Below are positions 1-8,637 of a DNA stretch of 64,000 nucleotides, piece after piece (within the stretch, counting starts at the first letter, position 1; every line of letters begins with the position of its first letter). The stretch spans positions 124,001 through 188,000 of the forward strand of contig NZ_CP095397.1 in the NCBI RefSeq assembly GCF_023008545.1. Direction: 5' to 3'. The position numbers and the translations under genes were made by a program. The notes under the pieces were generated by a model. That model was not told the origin of the DNA, made no database searches, and saw nothing but the letters and a program-made list of their open reading frames with translations. The DNA is from Natribaculum luteum. Lineage in GTDB: Archaea > Halobacteriota > Halobacteria > Halobacteriales > Natrialbaceae.

Positions 1-340
1 CGTCTGTCTCGGCCTCGAGGCCGCCGTCTACGCCTACGGCGGCAGCGTCGGTCGCGCGCCCGAACCGATCCACGGGAAGGCGTCGTCGGTCGACCACGAC
101 GGGGCGGGCGTCTTCGAGGGACTCGAGCAGGGCTTTCGCGCCGGTCGGTACCACTCGCTGGTGGCGACGGAGGTGCCAGACTGTTTCGAAATTTCGGCGA
201 CGGCCGAACACGGCGAGGGGACGCTCGTGATGGGCGTTCGTCACCGGGAGTACCCACTCGAGTGCGTCCAGTTTCACCCCGAGAGCGTGCTCACGGCGGT
301 CGGTCACGACGTGATCGAGAACTTCCTCTCGACGGCGTGA
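1..340 (+). CDS. trpG: Anthranilate synthase component II-like glutaminase, 3' part
   Basis: The gene begins before the window; 112 codons are read in frame from base 2 to a TGA at 338. This is the C-terminal half of a class I glutamine amidotransferase, which releases ammonia from glutamine for a partner synthase. The nucleophile Cys is in VCLGLE at the very start, and the catalytic His-Glu pair is in QFHPES near the end, with a RYHSLV segment between, as in TrpG/PabA proteins. The usual Gly-His-Gln after the Cys is Gly-Leu-Glu here. TrpG is favoured over PabA, but without the upstream gene the two cannot be separated firmly. Confidence 0.8.
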   Translation, partial: VCLGLEAAVYAYGGSVGRAPEPIHGKASSVDHDGAGVFEGLEQGFRAGRYHSLVATEVPDCFEISATAEHGEGTLVMGVRHREYPLECVQFHPESVLTAVGHDVIENFLSTA

Positions 341-349
341 GCCGAGAGG

Positions 350-523
350 TCACCAGCTGACGACGCCGACGGCGTACAGGGCGGCAAGGACGACCGCGGC
401 AATGAGTCCGATTCGGATCGCCAGTTTAACCGCGATTCGAATCGCCGTCACGACGACGGCAAACGCCGCGAGGGCAGCGAGAACGAGGAGGATCGTCGAC
501 CCGGAAGTGAGTGCGTCGAGCAT
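350..523 (-). CDS. Small two-helix membrane protein
   Basis: A 57-residue protein starting MLDALTSGST. Nearly all of it is hydrophobic: two predicted membrane helices, about residues 10-28 and 32-52, joined by a short basic turn (RIAVKLAIR). A longer frame reaching 625 exists, but its extra N-terminal residues are polar and lack any family look, so the internal Met was chosen. It lies tail to tail with trpG, ten bases apart. No family recognised; small membrane proteins of this kind are common in haloarchaea. Confidence 0.55.
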   Translation of the reverse strand: MLDALTSGSTILLVLAALAAFAVVVTAIRIAVKLAIRIGLIAAVVLAALYAVGVVSW

Positions 524-892
524 ACGAGCGTACGCGTCCCCGGACGACGTAATCTTTCCGGATACAGTGAAAGAAAAGTGATCGTGACTGTCGGCGCTGC
601 ATGCAACGGCAGACTGTTTAACCACGTCGAACCCCTACCTCGGCCCAGTGATCACTGCCACCGGTTCGAGCCCGAGGGCGGCAGCTCGAAGGAGAGATGC
701 GACGGGTGACGTAAGTGGGACGGTAGCCAGTGACTACTTTCAGTTCCCTCTGAAAATCATTAATACCGTCGCCGCCGTAGGTGGTGTCAGGCGCGAACGC
801 GGCCGATTCGGCCGCCACTCTGTGTGGCAGACACAGTAAGAAACAGAGACATCTATACAAACCTATTTGTACTAATTCAAGAAAATCAGTCT
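524..892. other. Intergenic region ahead of the nrdJ leader
   Basis: No convincing gene is seen. An AT-rich patch near 755-765 (ATCATTAATACC) looks like a TATA region. A second one, CTATACAAA at 853-861, sits about 25-30 bases before the structured leader of nrdJ and is the better candidate for its promoter. Short open frames on both strands lack coding character. Confidence 0.5.
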
Positions 893-1016
893 AACACCAC
901 ACGTTTTATGGTGGATGCACGATTACCGAACCTTCGTCACGAATGATGCGACCCAGCACCCGGTCCCACGATAGAATCGCCACGGGGCGGCGGGAAGCCC
1001 ACGAGGTGACCCGCGC
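893..1016 (+). promoter_or_regulatory. Candidate cobalamin (B12) riboswitch in the nrdJ leader
   Basis: The leader directly before the B12-dependent reductase carries, in order, blocks resembling the cobalamin riboswitch core: a hairpin with CACCA/TGGTG arms (895-914), GATTAccGAA (921-930), CGAAT (940-944), CCCAGCAC (952-959), GCCAC (979-983), GGGAAGCCC (992-1000) and GAGGTGACC (1003-1011) in the place of the B12 box. GAGGTGA (1003-1009) is also the likely ribosome binding site, seven bases before the ATG. Ligand-induced folding would therefore hide the start site. The motif order is seen directly; calling it a riboswitch is inference from motif order and gene context. Confidence 0.55.
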
Positions 1017-4000
1017 ATGAGCGAGTCCGAACTCTCCGCGGACGAGATCACGCTGCCCGTCAAGCGCACCGAGGGCGACACGCTCGAGGAGCGCATGACC
1101 GACAACGCCTACCACAACATCCTGCCCGCACGTTACCTCCGGAAGGACGCCGAGGGAGAACTCGTCGAGGAGCAGGAGGATCTGTTCCCCCGCGTCGGCA
1201 AGAACGTCGCCCTCGCGGAGGCCGTCTACGAGGCCGAAAAACGCGACCTCGAGATCACGGTCACACCCGATCAGCTCAAGCCGGACCACCCGCGGCGGGA
1301 CGAACTCGCCGAGGAGGTGTTCGGGAAAGGGACGTCGGTGGACGACGACGCCGAGACGACTCTCACGGAGGAGAACGTCAACAAGTTCGCCTACGACACG
1401 GTCGTTCCCGAACTCCCCGAGGAGATCCGCGACCACGTCGAGGACGTCGCCGAGACGTTCGTCGAGGGGATGGAATCGCTCTCCTTTATGCCGAACTCGC
1501 CGACCCTGATGAACGCCGGCGACGAACTCCAGCAGCTCTCGGCGTGTTTCGTGATGTCCCCGGACGACGACCTCTCCGACATCCACGAGACGGCCAAGAA
1601 GGCAGCCGAGGTCTTCCAGAGTGGCGGCGGCGTCGGCTACGGCTTCTGGCAGCTCCGACCGTACGGCGACTCGGTCGGATCGACCGGCGGCATCGCCTCG
1701 GGCCCGATCACGTTCATGCGGACGTACGACCAGCTCTGTGAGACGATCGCCCAGGGCGGAACCCGTCGTGGAGCCCAGATGGGCATCATGCGCGTCTCCC
1801 ACCCCGACGTCATCGAGTTCATCCACGCGAAGAACAAGGACGTCTCGCTGGCTCACACGCTCCGACTCAACGATCCCGACGACTACACCTACACCACCTT
1901 CGCCGAGGCACTCGAGGAAGCCCGCGAACTCATCGACGAGGAGGGTCGCGTCCCCGAGCATCTGCGCAACGCCGTCGAAGGCCACCTCTCGAACTTCAAC
2001 ATCTCCGTCGGTGTCACCGACGACTTCATGGAGGCAGTGAAAAACGGCGAGGAGTACACCTTCACCAACCCGCGCACGGAAGAGCCCCACGTCGCCACCG
2101 AGGAGACCAAGGAGATGTACAGCCGCTACGGTCTCGGCGAGCACGTCGAGGTCGGCGAAGAGCTCTCGATCCCCGCAGAACTCATCTGGGAGCGGATCGT
2201 CGAGGGTGCCCACGAGAACGGCGAACCGGGCGTCATCTATCTCGAGCGGGTGAACAAAGAACATTCGTTCGACATCGAAGAAAATCCAGACCACAGGATT
2301 CTTGCAACAAATCCCTGTGGCGAACAGCCGCTCGAGGAGTACGAGGCCTGTAACCTCGGGCACATCAACCTCTCGACGCTCGCCGACCTCGAGACGCCGG
2401 ACTGGCGCGTCTGGTCTGCAGAACACGAAGACGAGTACGACTCCCGCGAGGAGGCCGTCGCCGTCTTCCTCGAGGAGGCGATCGACTGGGAGGAGTTCGA
2501 CGAGCGCATCGAGTACGGCACGCGCTTCCTCGAGAACGTCGTCACGATGTCCGACTTCCCGGTCGACGAGATCGAACGGAAGGTCCGGGAGATGCGCAAG
2601 ATCGGACTCGGCGTCATGGGACTGGCCCAGCTGTACATCCAGCTCGGCGTCCGATACGGCAGCGATGAGGGCAACGAGATCGCCCGACAGCTGCTGATCC
2701 ACATCAACCACGAGGCGAAGGCGACGAGTCACGAACTCGCGAAAGAGCGCGGCTCGTTCGACGACTGGGACGACTCGAAGTACGCCGACCCGACCGCTTA
2801 CGACGAGTGGTTCGAGAAGCAGACCGGCGAGGACGCCGACGACTGGGACGAGGGCTTCCCCATCCGCAACCACAACGTGACGACCATCGCACCCACCGGG
2901 ACGACCTCGATGGTCGGCAACACGACGGGTGGCTGTGAGCCAATCTACAACGTCGCCTACTACAAGAACGTCACCGACGACGTCCAGGGCGACGAGATGT
3001 TAGTCGAGTTCGACGACTACTTCCTGCGCGTCCTCGAGGCCAACGACATCGACGTCGAGGCCGCCAAAGCGGAGGCCCAGGAACAGATGGCCAACAACGG
3101 GTTCGACGGCGTCGAAGGGCTCTCGACCGTTCCAGACGCCATCGGCGAACTGTTCGTCATCACCTCTGACCTCTCGGCAAAAGACCACGCCGCAGTCCAG
3201 TGTGCCGCCCAGGAGGGCGTCGACTCGGCCATCTCGAAGACCGTCAACGCGCCCAACGACTCCACGCTCGAGGACGCAAAGGAGGTCTTCGAGTGGGTCT
3301 ACGAACACGGCGGGAAGGGCGTCACCTACTACCGCGACGGTACCCGGAGCAAGCAGGTGCTGACGACGCGTGCGGACAACGCGGAGTTCGCCGACGAAGG
3401 CGAGGCCGCAGAAGCGATCGTCGAGCAGATCCGCGAGGTCTTCGGCAGTCTCGAGGCATTCCTCGAGAACGAGGACGTCCAGAACGTCGCCGAAGAGGAA
3501 CTCGAGACGCTGCTCGGAACGGCCAACCTCCAGCCCGAGTACGCCGAAAAACGCGCCCGTCCGGACGCCCTGCAGGGCGTCAGCCAGCGCATCGACACCG
3601 GCTACGGCAAGGTCTACGTGACGATCAACGAGGACCCCGAGACCGGCCAGCCGTTCGAACTGTTCGCGAACATCGGCCACTCCGGCGGCTTCACCAACTC
3701 CTTCACCGAGGCGCTCGCGAAAGTGATCTCGACGGCGCTCAGGTCGGGCGTCGACCCCCACGAGATCGTCGACGAACTCTGTGGGACCCGGTCGCCGAAA
3801 GTCGCCTGGGACAAAGGCGAGCAGATCCAGTCGATTCCCGACGCCATCGGCACCGCGATGCGCCGGTACCTGGACGACGAGATCGACAAGCCCTACCCCA
3901 AACAGCAAACGCTCGAGGAGTCGGCAGACGCCGAGGACGTCGAGCACGCCGACCACGAGACCGACGGCGGCGCGGCGACTCGAGAGACCGACGACAGCAA

Positions 4001-4124
4001 CGACGCCACCCAGGACCTCATCGACGCCGGCGAGTCACCCGAGTGTCCCTCGTGTGGCTCGCTGTCGCTTTACTACTCCGAAGGCTGCAAGACCTGCGAG
4101 TCCTGTGGCTGGAGCGAGTGCTAA
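1017..4124 (+). CDS. nrdJ: Adenosylcobalamin-dependent (class II) ribonucleotide reductase
   Basis: A 1035-residue cytosolic enzyme that reduces ribonucleotides to deoxyribonucleotides with B12 instead of a diiron radical subunit. The class II barrel is clear: SACFVM near residue 175, a GGGVGYGF motif near 203, NPCGEQPLEEYEACNLG around residue 432 with the active-site Cys and Glu, and APTGTTSM near 625. A TSCPD-type domain (TGYGKVYVTINEDPE, near 865) follows, then a C-terminal zinc-ribbon-like tail, CPSCGSLSLYYSEGCKTC...CGWSEC, that could shuttle electrons. No intein is present. The ATG follows GAGGTGA by seven bases. The leader looks like a B12 riboswitch, which would fit the cofactor. Confidence 0.95.
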   Translation: MSESELSADEITLPVKRTEGDTLEERMTDNAYHNILPARYLRKDAEGELVEEQEDLFPRVGKNVALAEAVYEAEKRDLEITVTPDQLKPDHPRRDELAEEVFGKGTSVDDDAETTLTEENVNKFAYDTVVPELPEEIRDHVEDVAETFVEGMESLSFMPNSPTLMNAGDELQQLSACFVMSPDDDLSDIHETAKKAAEVFQSGGGVGYGFWQLRPYGDSVGSTGGIASGPITFMRTYDQLCETIAQGGTRRGAQMGIMRVSHPDVIEFIHAKNKDVSLAHTLRLNDPDDYTYTTFAEALEEARELIDEEGRVPEHLRNAVEGHLSNFNISVGVTDDFMEAVKNGEEYTFTNPRTEEPHVATEETKEMYSRYGLGEHVEVGEELSIPAELIWERIVEGAHENGEPGVIYLERVNKEHSFDIEENPDHRILATNPCGEQPLEEYEACNLGHINLSTLADLETPDWRVWSAEHEDEYDSREEAVAVFLEEAIDWEEFDERIEYGTRFLENVVTMSDFPVDEIERKVREMRKIGLGVMGLAQLYIQLGVRYGSDEGNEIARQLLIHINHEAKATSHELAKERGSFDDWDDSKYADPTAYDEWFEKQTGEDADDWDEGFPIRNHNVTTIAPTGTTSMVGNTTGGCEPIYNVAYYKNVTDDVQGDEMLVEFDDYFLRVLEANDIDVEAAKAEAQEQMANNGFDGVEGLSTVPDAIGELFVITSDLSAKDHAAVQCAAQEGVDSAISKTVNAPNDSTLEDAKEVFEWVYEHGGKGVTYYRDGTRSKQVLTTRADNAEFADEGEAAEAIVEQIREVFGSLEAFLENEDVQNVAEEELETLLGTANLQPEYAEKRARPDALQGVSQRIDTGYGKVYVTINEDPETGQPFELFANIGHSGGFTNSFTEALAKVISTALRSGVDPHEIVDELCGTRSPKVAWDKGEQIQSIPDAIGTAMRRYLDDEIDKPYPKQQTLEESADAEDVEHADHETDGGAATRETDDSNDATQDLIDAGESPECPSCGSLSLYYSEGCKTCESCGWSEC

Positions 4125-4351
4125 CCGCCCGCAACGCGCGTTAATCGGATCGTAGTCGATTCCTTCTCTCTCGTTTCTCGTCTCCGCCGAGCGGATTCAC
4201 TCGTCGGCGAGCGGCGCTCGTCGGCTGCCGCCGGGCGTCGCTCGAGCCGTCACGTTCATGACGCCGTCGGCCGTTCGTCGAGAAAACGGCCGCCGCGTCG
4301 CAGAACGCGATTCCAGCAACGACACGAGGCCGAACCCTGAGTCGAGAGCCG

Positions 4352-4492
4352 ATGACCGAACGAGACGACCTCCGAGACCGAAAACAGGGACCTCCCTGTC
4401 CGTTTTGCGACGCACCGCTGTACAAGCGCCACTGCAAGTACGTCTGTCCCCAACACGGCGTCGTCATCGACTGTAGCGACCCGTTTCGCTAG
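4352..4492 (+). CDS. Tiny zinc-finger protein (46 aa)
   Basis: A 46-residue frame from ATG 4352 to TAG 4490. After an acidic/basic head (MTERDDLRDRKQG) it has CPFC, then CKYVCPQHG and a last Cys in IDCSD, enough ligands for one zinc site. Very small CPxC zinc-finger proteins are a known and abundant class in haloarchaea. It points away from the VTT gene, ending 19 bases from that gene's stop. Start codon context is plain; the call rests on the Cys pattern. Confidence 0.6.
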   Translation: MTERDDLRDRKQGPPCPFCDAPLYKRHCKYVCPQHGVVIDCSDPFR

Positions 4493-4511
4493 TCGCGATG
4501 CCGACGATCGC

Positions 4512-5198
4512 TCACCCGGCCGACGGGAGTCGGCCTCGAGCCAGCCGGTAGACGGGTCCCGCAAGCAAGAGCGCGGCCGCGAGCGCACACGCGATCGACA
4601 GCGGCGCGCCGAGGTCGCCGACTCCCGCAGTCGTGATCGTCGCCGTGGACGCGCCGACGACGACCGCGGCGACCGTCCACGGAAGTTCGCCGATCGCCGT
4701 CCCGACGACGAGGTGACCCAGCCTGACGTCGCTGACCGCCGCCGCACACGTCGAGACGTCCGACGGGATCGGCGCGAGACGAGAGGCCGTCACGCCCCGG
4801 ATCGGCCCCGTCGCATCGTAGTAGCGCCGAACGACGTCGCCAGCGCGCTCGAGGACGCCCTCTGGGTGGCCACCACTCGAGTCGACCGCCGTCGTGGCGG
4901 TGATCCAGCGAACGCCGAGGAACACCGGGATCACGGTCACGACGACGCCGACGAGCGCGATCGGCACGCCGAGCGTGACGCCGTAGCCGTAGCCGACGAC
5001 GGCAGCGAGTAGCGTCGGCGGCCACGCAAGCAACGGCCGAACGAGATACAGCCCCGCCACGACCAGTCCGAACAGATACGGATCCGCCGAGACCGACTCG
5101 AGGACTGCGACCGACGACGGCGAGAGCAACAGGCTCGCGACGACGACGAGTCCGACCGCTACGCCGCCCGCCAGCGGTCGCATCGACGTCAGCGTCAT
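4512..5198 (-). CDS. TVP38/TMEM64 (VTT/DedA-like) membrane protein
   Basis: A 228-residue integral membrane protein. Hydrophobic segments lie at about residues 7-25, 38-58, 65-100, 160-185 and 195-215. The central stretch LLAAVVGYGYGVTLGVPIA followed by a soluble loop and ASRLAPIPSDV matches the VTT domain, whose members (DedA/TMEM41/VMP1) act in lipid scrambling or membrane homeostasis. The start at MTLTSMRPL was chosen because the longer frame to 5321 adds polar, non-family sequence and would overlap the aIF2-beta gene. Substrate unknown. Confidence 0.75.
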   Translation of the reverse strand: MTLTSMRPLAGGVAVGLVVVASLLLSPSSVAVLESVSADPYLFGLVVAGLYLVRPLLAWPPTLLAAVVGYGYGVTLGVPIALVGVVVTVIPVFLGVRWITATTAVDSSGGHPEGVLERAGDVVRRYYDATGPIRGVTASRLAPIPSDVSTCAAAVSDVRLGHLVVGTAIGELPWTVAAVVVGASTATITTAGVGDLGAPLSIACALAAALLLAGPVYRLARGRLPSAG

Positions 5199-5284
5199 CG
5201 ACTGCGATTCGAACTCGAGCGTTGAAGGTTTTGTGACTCTCAGTCGACAGTGACGGTCGACGAGACGTGCCCTCGGTCTCCGAC

Positions 5285-5698
5285 TCACTCCCGTTCGATC
5301 ACCGCGGTTCGGGCCCCACACGCGTCACACCGGAGGACGACCGACCCCTCCTCGCGCTCGAGGTGCGTATCGGGCGAGCCACACTCCGGACACGTCACGA
5401 ACTCGGCGACGTAGTCGTCGATCAGTTCCCGAACCCGATCGGTACTGAAACTGCCGACGAGGCGAGCGCGTCCCCGTTCGTCGCGGCTGGCTCTCGTCCC
5501 GAGCCGTCGCTTGAGGTATCGGAGCACGTGATCTGGCTCCCTGTCGAGTCGATCGACCGTCTCGTCGAAGTTGTCGTAGACGGTCGTCTCGCCCTCACGA
5601 CGGAGCGCCGGGTCCGGGACGGAAAACCGATCCGTCGGTTCGGCAGGTTCCGTCGTCTCCGAGAGCGCGTCTTCGAGGTGGTCTTCGTAATCAGACAT
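5285..5698 (-). CDS. Translation initiation factor aIF2, beta subunit-like
   Basis: A 137-residue protein with the aIF2-beta/eIF5 fold: the RREGETTVYDNF segment near residue 34, a central domain with LKRRLGTRAS, and a C-terminal zinc ribbon CPECGSPDTHLEREEG...CDACGA from about residue 103. It binds the gamma subunit in the initiator-tRNA carrier complex. It has family-typical length. Haloarchaea often have more than one such gene, so this could be a paralogue. It is upstream of, and points the same way as, the VTT gene. Confidence 0.88.
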   Translation of the reverse strand: MSDYEDHLEDALSETTEPAEPTDRFSVPDPALRREGETTVYDNFDETVDRLDREPDHVLRYLKRRLGTRASRDERGRARLVGSFSTDRVRELIDDYVAEFVTCPECGSPDTHLEREEGSVVLRCDACGARTAVIERE

Positions 5699-5856
5699 GG
5701 TCAGTCGCCCCCGACTCCGATTCCATAGCGAGCCGAAGGTGGTCCAGCGAACTATGCATTTCGCAGGCGATCTCGGTCTCGACCTCGAGCGGCGGCCACG
5801 GTGGCTCGTCGGATTTCGATCGACGCCGACGGGACGCGAACTCGAGACGAGAGTGG

Positions 5857-6864
5857 CTACAGAATTTCCTCGAGCGCGGCGACGACTCGGTCGTTGTCCT
5901 CGGGTCGGGCCGTCGTCACTCGCATGTAGCCGGGACCGAGCCGGTCGTCGTCGAACGGTTTGACCAGAATGTTTCGCTCTCGCAGTTGTGCTGCGACGTC
6001 GGTCGCGTCGTGTGGGCTGAAGTCAGCGAGGAAGAAGTAGGTCTCGGTGGGAAACGTCTCGACTCCCAGCGACTCGAGGTCGGCGGCCAGCCGCGTCGTC
6101 CACGACCGGAGTCGGTCGATTCGGTCCCGGATCTTCGCCTCGTGCTCGAGCGTCGCGATCGCGGCCGCCTGACTCGGTCGCGCGAGCGGATAGGCGTCGT
6201 TGGTCGCGTTCAGATCGTCGGCGATCGGCTCGGGGAGAATCGCGTAGCCGATGCGAAAACCAGCCAGGCTGTGTGCTTTCGACAACGTCTGGGTCACGAG
6301 GAGATTGTCGTACTCGGGGACGAGGTGGGCCACCGACTCGTCGACGAAGTCGACGAACGCCTCGTCGATCAAAAACCGCGTCTCCGGGTTCGCCTCGAGG
6401 AGATCCGGGAGTGGATCCATGTCGAACGAGCCCCCGTTCGGATTGTTCGGATTGACGACGACCACGAGCGTCGTCTCGTCGGGGATCTCGAGATCGCGGA
6501 GATCGAACTGAAAGTCGGCTTCCGGCCGAAGCCGCGTTTCGGTGTACTGGTCGGCGATCTCCGAGAACAGCGGGTACGTCGGCGCGAGGAGGTGGACGTG
6601 CTGGCCGAACCGGTCGAACAACTGGCGGAGGATCAGTTCGGAGCCCGCGTTGACGTGGACGTTCCCGGTTCGAACCTCGAGGCGGTCGGCGAGCAGGTCG
6701 CGCAACGGCTCGGAGTGGGGCTCCGTGTAGTGATTGCTGCGTGGCAGTTCGTCCTCGGCGGCGGCGATCGCCTCGTCGATTGGCGGCAGTGGATTCTCAC
6801 AGAGCAGCAGTGTGACGCCCTCGAATCCGGCCCCGCCCTTTTCTGCCGTCGACGAGTCGCTCAT
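5857..6864 (-). CDS. HisC-like PLP aminotransferase (histidinol-phosphate or CobD type)
   Basis: A 335-residue fold-type I PLP enzyme. Seen are NPNNPNGGSF near residue 136, the Asp-containing LIDEAFVDF strand near 165, the Schiff-base lysine in TQTLSKAHSLAGFRIGY near 193, and a C-terminal Arg in MRVTTARPEDN. These match histidinol-phosphate aminotransferase and its relative threonine-phosphate decarboxylase CobD. No his or cob genes adjoin, so the substrate stays open; a cobalamin-biosynthesis role would fit nearby nrdJ but is speculation. The start MSDSST is the first Met in family register; it is divergent from the TFS-like gene. Confidence 0.8.
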   Translation of the reverse strand: MSDSSTAEKGGAGFEGVTLLLCENPLPPIDEAIAAAEDELPRSNHYTEPHSEPLRDLLADRLEVRTGNVHVNAGSELILRQLFDRFGQHVHLLAPTYPLFSEIADQYTETRLRPEADFQFDLRDLEIPDETTLVVVVNPNNPNGGSFDMDPLPDLLEANPETRFLIDEAFVDFVDESVAHLVPEYDNLLVTQTLSKAHSLAGFRIGYAILPEPIADDLNATNDAYPLARPSQAAAIATLEHEAKIRDRIDRLRSWTTRLAADLESLGVETFPTETYFFLADFSPHDATDVAAQLRERNILVKPFDDDRLGPGYMRVTTARPEDNDRVVAALEEIL

Positions 6865-7062
6865 GCCGGAACCGGACGGCACGTGTCGTAACAAGCTTTT
6901 TTCGGTCTCCGGGATACTGTTCAGCGACGGTGACTCCACGCGAAGACGGTGCGTCACCGCTGTCACACCGCTGTCAGTCGGTTCTACTGTCCCAGCAGTC
7001 GACCAGGAGTACTCACCGAAGCGCACAGAAACTCCTTTGCTCGTGATTCCGTCGCTAGTCGC

Positions 7063-7359
7063 ATGGGAGACGACGCCGAGGAAGAGAGCGACACCCAAGA
7101 AGGGCGTGAGACGCCCGAACTGGACGTGTCGTTCGAGGACGTCACCGGCGAGACCGAACTGACCGAATCCCAGGAGGAGCCGACCGATCGATTTCGTGGA
7201 GAGGACGCCGAGAGCCGTCCGACGACGGAGGTTACCTGTCCGCGCTGCGGGAACGACGAGGCCTACTGGCATCTCGAACAGACGCGTTCGGCTGACGAAT
7301 CCGAAACCCGGTTTTTCGAGTGTACCGAGTGTGGCTACAGGTGGCGCGAGTACGATTGA
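7063..7359 (+). CDS. TFS/RPA12-like zinc-ribbon protein, C-ribbon only
   Basis: A 98-residue protein with an acidic, disordered N-terminal half and a C-terminal TFIIS-type zinc ribbon: CPRCG ... QTRSADE ... CTECGYRW. The Asp-Glu pair in SADE is the catalytic hairpin that, in TFIIS and archaeal TFS, enters the polymerase to stimulate cleavage of backtracked RNA. Normal TFS has two zinc ribbons in about 105 residues; the N-terminal ribbon is missing here and is replaced by acidic sequence. It may be a TFS paralogue that acts as a regulator of elongation. Confidence 0.75.
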   Translation: MGDDAEEESDTQEGRETPELDVSFEDVTGETELTESQEEPTDRFRGEDAESRPTTEVTCPRCGNDEAYWHLEQTRSADESETRFFECTECGYRWREYD

Positions 7360-7367
7360 GACTGGCT

Positions 7368-7480
7368 GATACTACTGGACAACAGTCAGTACACACCTGA
7401 TCGCGACTCACGTCTGTCGCCACCGGCGACAGCGTCTCACGTGCGATCGGTGTGTGATCCGTTTCGTTCAGCAGTATGAT
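7368..7480. mobile_element. MITE-like palindromic element, copy A
   Basis: About 112 bases between the TFS-like gene and dys. The ends are imperfect inverted repeats, GATACTACTGGAC at the left and GTTCAGCAGTATGAT at the right. Nested inverted arms follow inward: ACACACC/GGTGTGT, GATCGC (7399-7404)/GCGATC (7443-7448), and CTGTCGCC (7414-7421)/GGCGACAG (7425-7432) around a three-base loop. A related copy lies at 62999-63192. No open frame. It could be a transposon-derived element or a structured RNA in the dys leader. Confidence 0.55.
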
Positions 7481-7559
7481 AACACGTCGATCGCACGCGA
7501 GGGACACCCGACCGCGTCCGATCCGAGTCGTTCAAACCTGCCGACGAGAAAAAGAGGGT

Positions 7560-8534
7560 ATGGACGAAGACGACTCTCGAGAACACGTCGTTCCCGGAAC
7601 CGACGAAGAGCTCTCCGGGGCCGACGTTCGCGGCTACGACTTCCGTGGCGCGTTCGACTTCGACGACCTGCTGGACTCGTACGCGACGACGGGATTCCAG
7701 GCGACACAGCTCGCCGAAGCGATCGACATCGCCGAGCAGATGCAGGAAGAAGACGCGACGATCTACCTCACGTTTACTTCGAACATCATCTCCTCGGGGC
7801 TCCGCGAGGTCGTCGCCTACCTCGTCCGGGAGGGCTACGTCGACGTCATCATCACGACCTCTGGGTCGCTGACCGAGGACGTCATCAAGACGGCGAAACC
7901 GTTCAAAATGGGCGAGTGGGACGCAGACGAGGCCGCACTCAGAGAGCGCGGCATCAATCGTCTCGGGAACATCTTCGTCCCGTCCGATCGGTACGTCTGG
8001 CTCGAGGAGTACCTCTATGACTTCTTCGACGACTTCTTCGCCGAGAAGAAGGTCCGGACGCCGACGGCGTTCGCACGGGAGCTGGGGAAGACGCTGGACG
8101 ACGAGGACTCGGTGCTCAAACAGGCCGCGGACAACGACGTGCCGGTCTACTGTCCGGCACTGACCGACGCGGAGGTCGGGAACTTCCTCTATTACTACCG
8201 GCAGGGGTACGATTCGGATGTCGGAATCGAAATCTTAGACGACTACGATTCGCTCATCGAGCAGTCGCTGCTGGCCGACACGACCGGCCTGATCGCGGTG
8301 GGCGGCGGCGTGCCCAAACACCACGCGATCATGACGAATCTGTTCCGCGGCGGTGCCGACTACGTCGTCTACATCTCGACCGGCGTCGAGGGAGACGGAT
8401 CGCTGTCGGGTGCTCCGCCGAACGAAGCGGTCTCGTGGGGGAAGATCAAGGAAGCCGAGGACAACTACACGCTCGTCGAGGCGGAAGCGACGCTCGTGTT
8501 CCCGCTTCTGGTCGCTGGCGCGTTCAAACAGTAG
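7560..8534 (+). CDS. dys: Deoxyhypusine synthase
   Basis: A 324-residue enzyme that transfers the aminobutyl group of spermidine (or agmatine-derived substrate) to a lysine of initiation factor aIF5A. Family motifs: TFTSNIISSGLREVV near residue 76, TTSGSLTEDV near 100, VGGGVPKHH near 245, YISTGVEGDGSLSGA near 273, and the catalytic lysine in SWGKIKE near 296. It starts at the ATG at 7560, after a GAGGGT purine run. A MITE-like palindrome occupies the upstream spacer, ending about 80 bases before the start. Confidence 0.95.
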   Translation: MDEDDSREHVVPGTDEELSGADVRGYDFRGAFDFDDLLDSYATTGFQATQLAEAIDIAEQMQEEDATIYLTFTSNIISSGLREVVAYLVREGYVDVIITTSGSLTEDVIKTAKPFKMGEWDADEAALRERGINRLGNIFVPSDRYVWLEEYLYDFFDDFFAEKKVRTPTAFARELGKTLDDEDSVLKQAADNDVPVYCPALTDAEVGNFLYYYRQGYDSDVGIEILDDYDSLIEQSLLADTTGLIAVGGGVPKHHAIMTNLFRGGADYVVYISTGVEGDGSLSGAPPNEAVSWGKIKEAEDNYTLVEAEATLVFPLLVAGAFKQ

Positions 8535-8637
8535 TCTGGGCCGCTCGTTGGCCACGTATCGGCCGAGAACGACGTCTCCGAACTCGAGTCGAGCGACGAC
8601 ACAACGTTTATTCGCGTCCGTGAAACAACACGGAGCG

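Noticed and set aside
906-2873. Open frame of 655 codons on the minus strand opposite nrdJ
   Set aside because: It mirrors nrdJ codon by codon, as expected in GC-rich coding DNA. It has no family motif and is rich in Val, Arg and Leu, the usual antisense composition.
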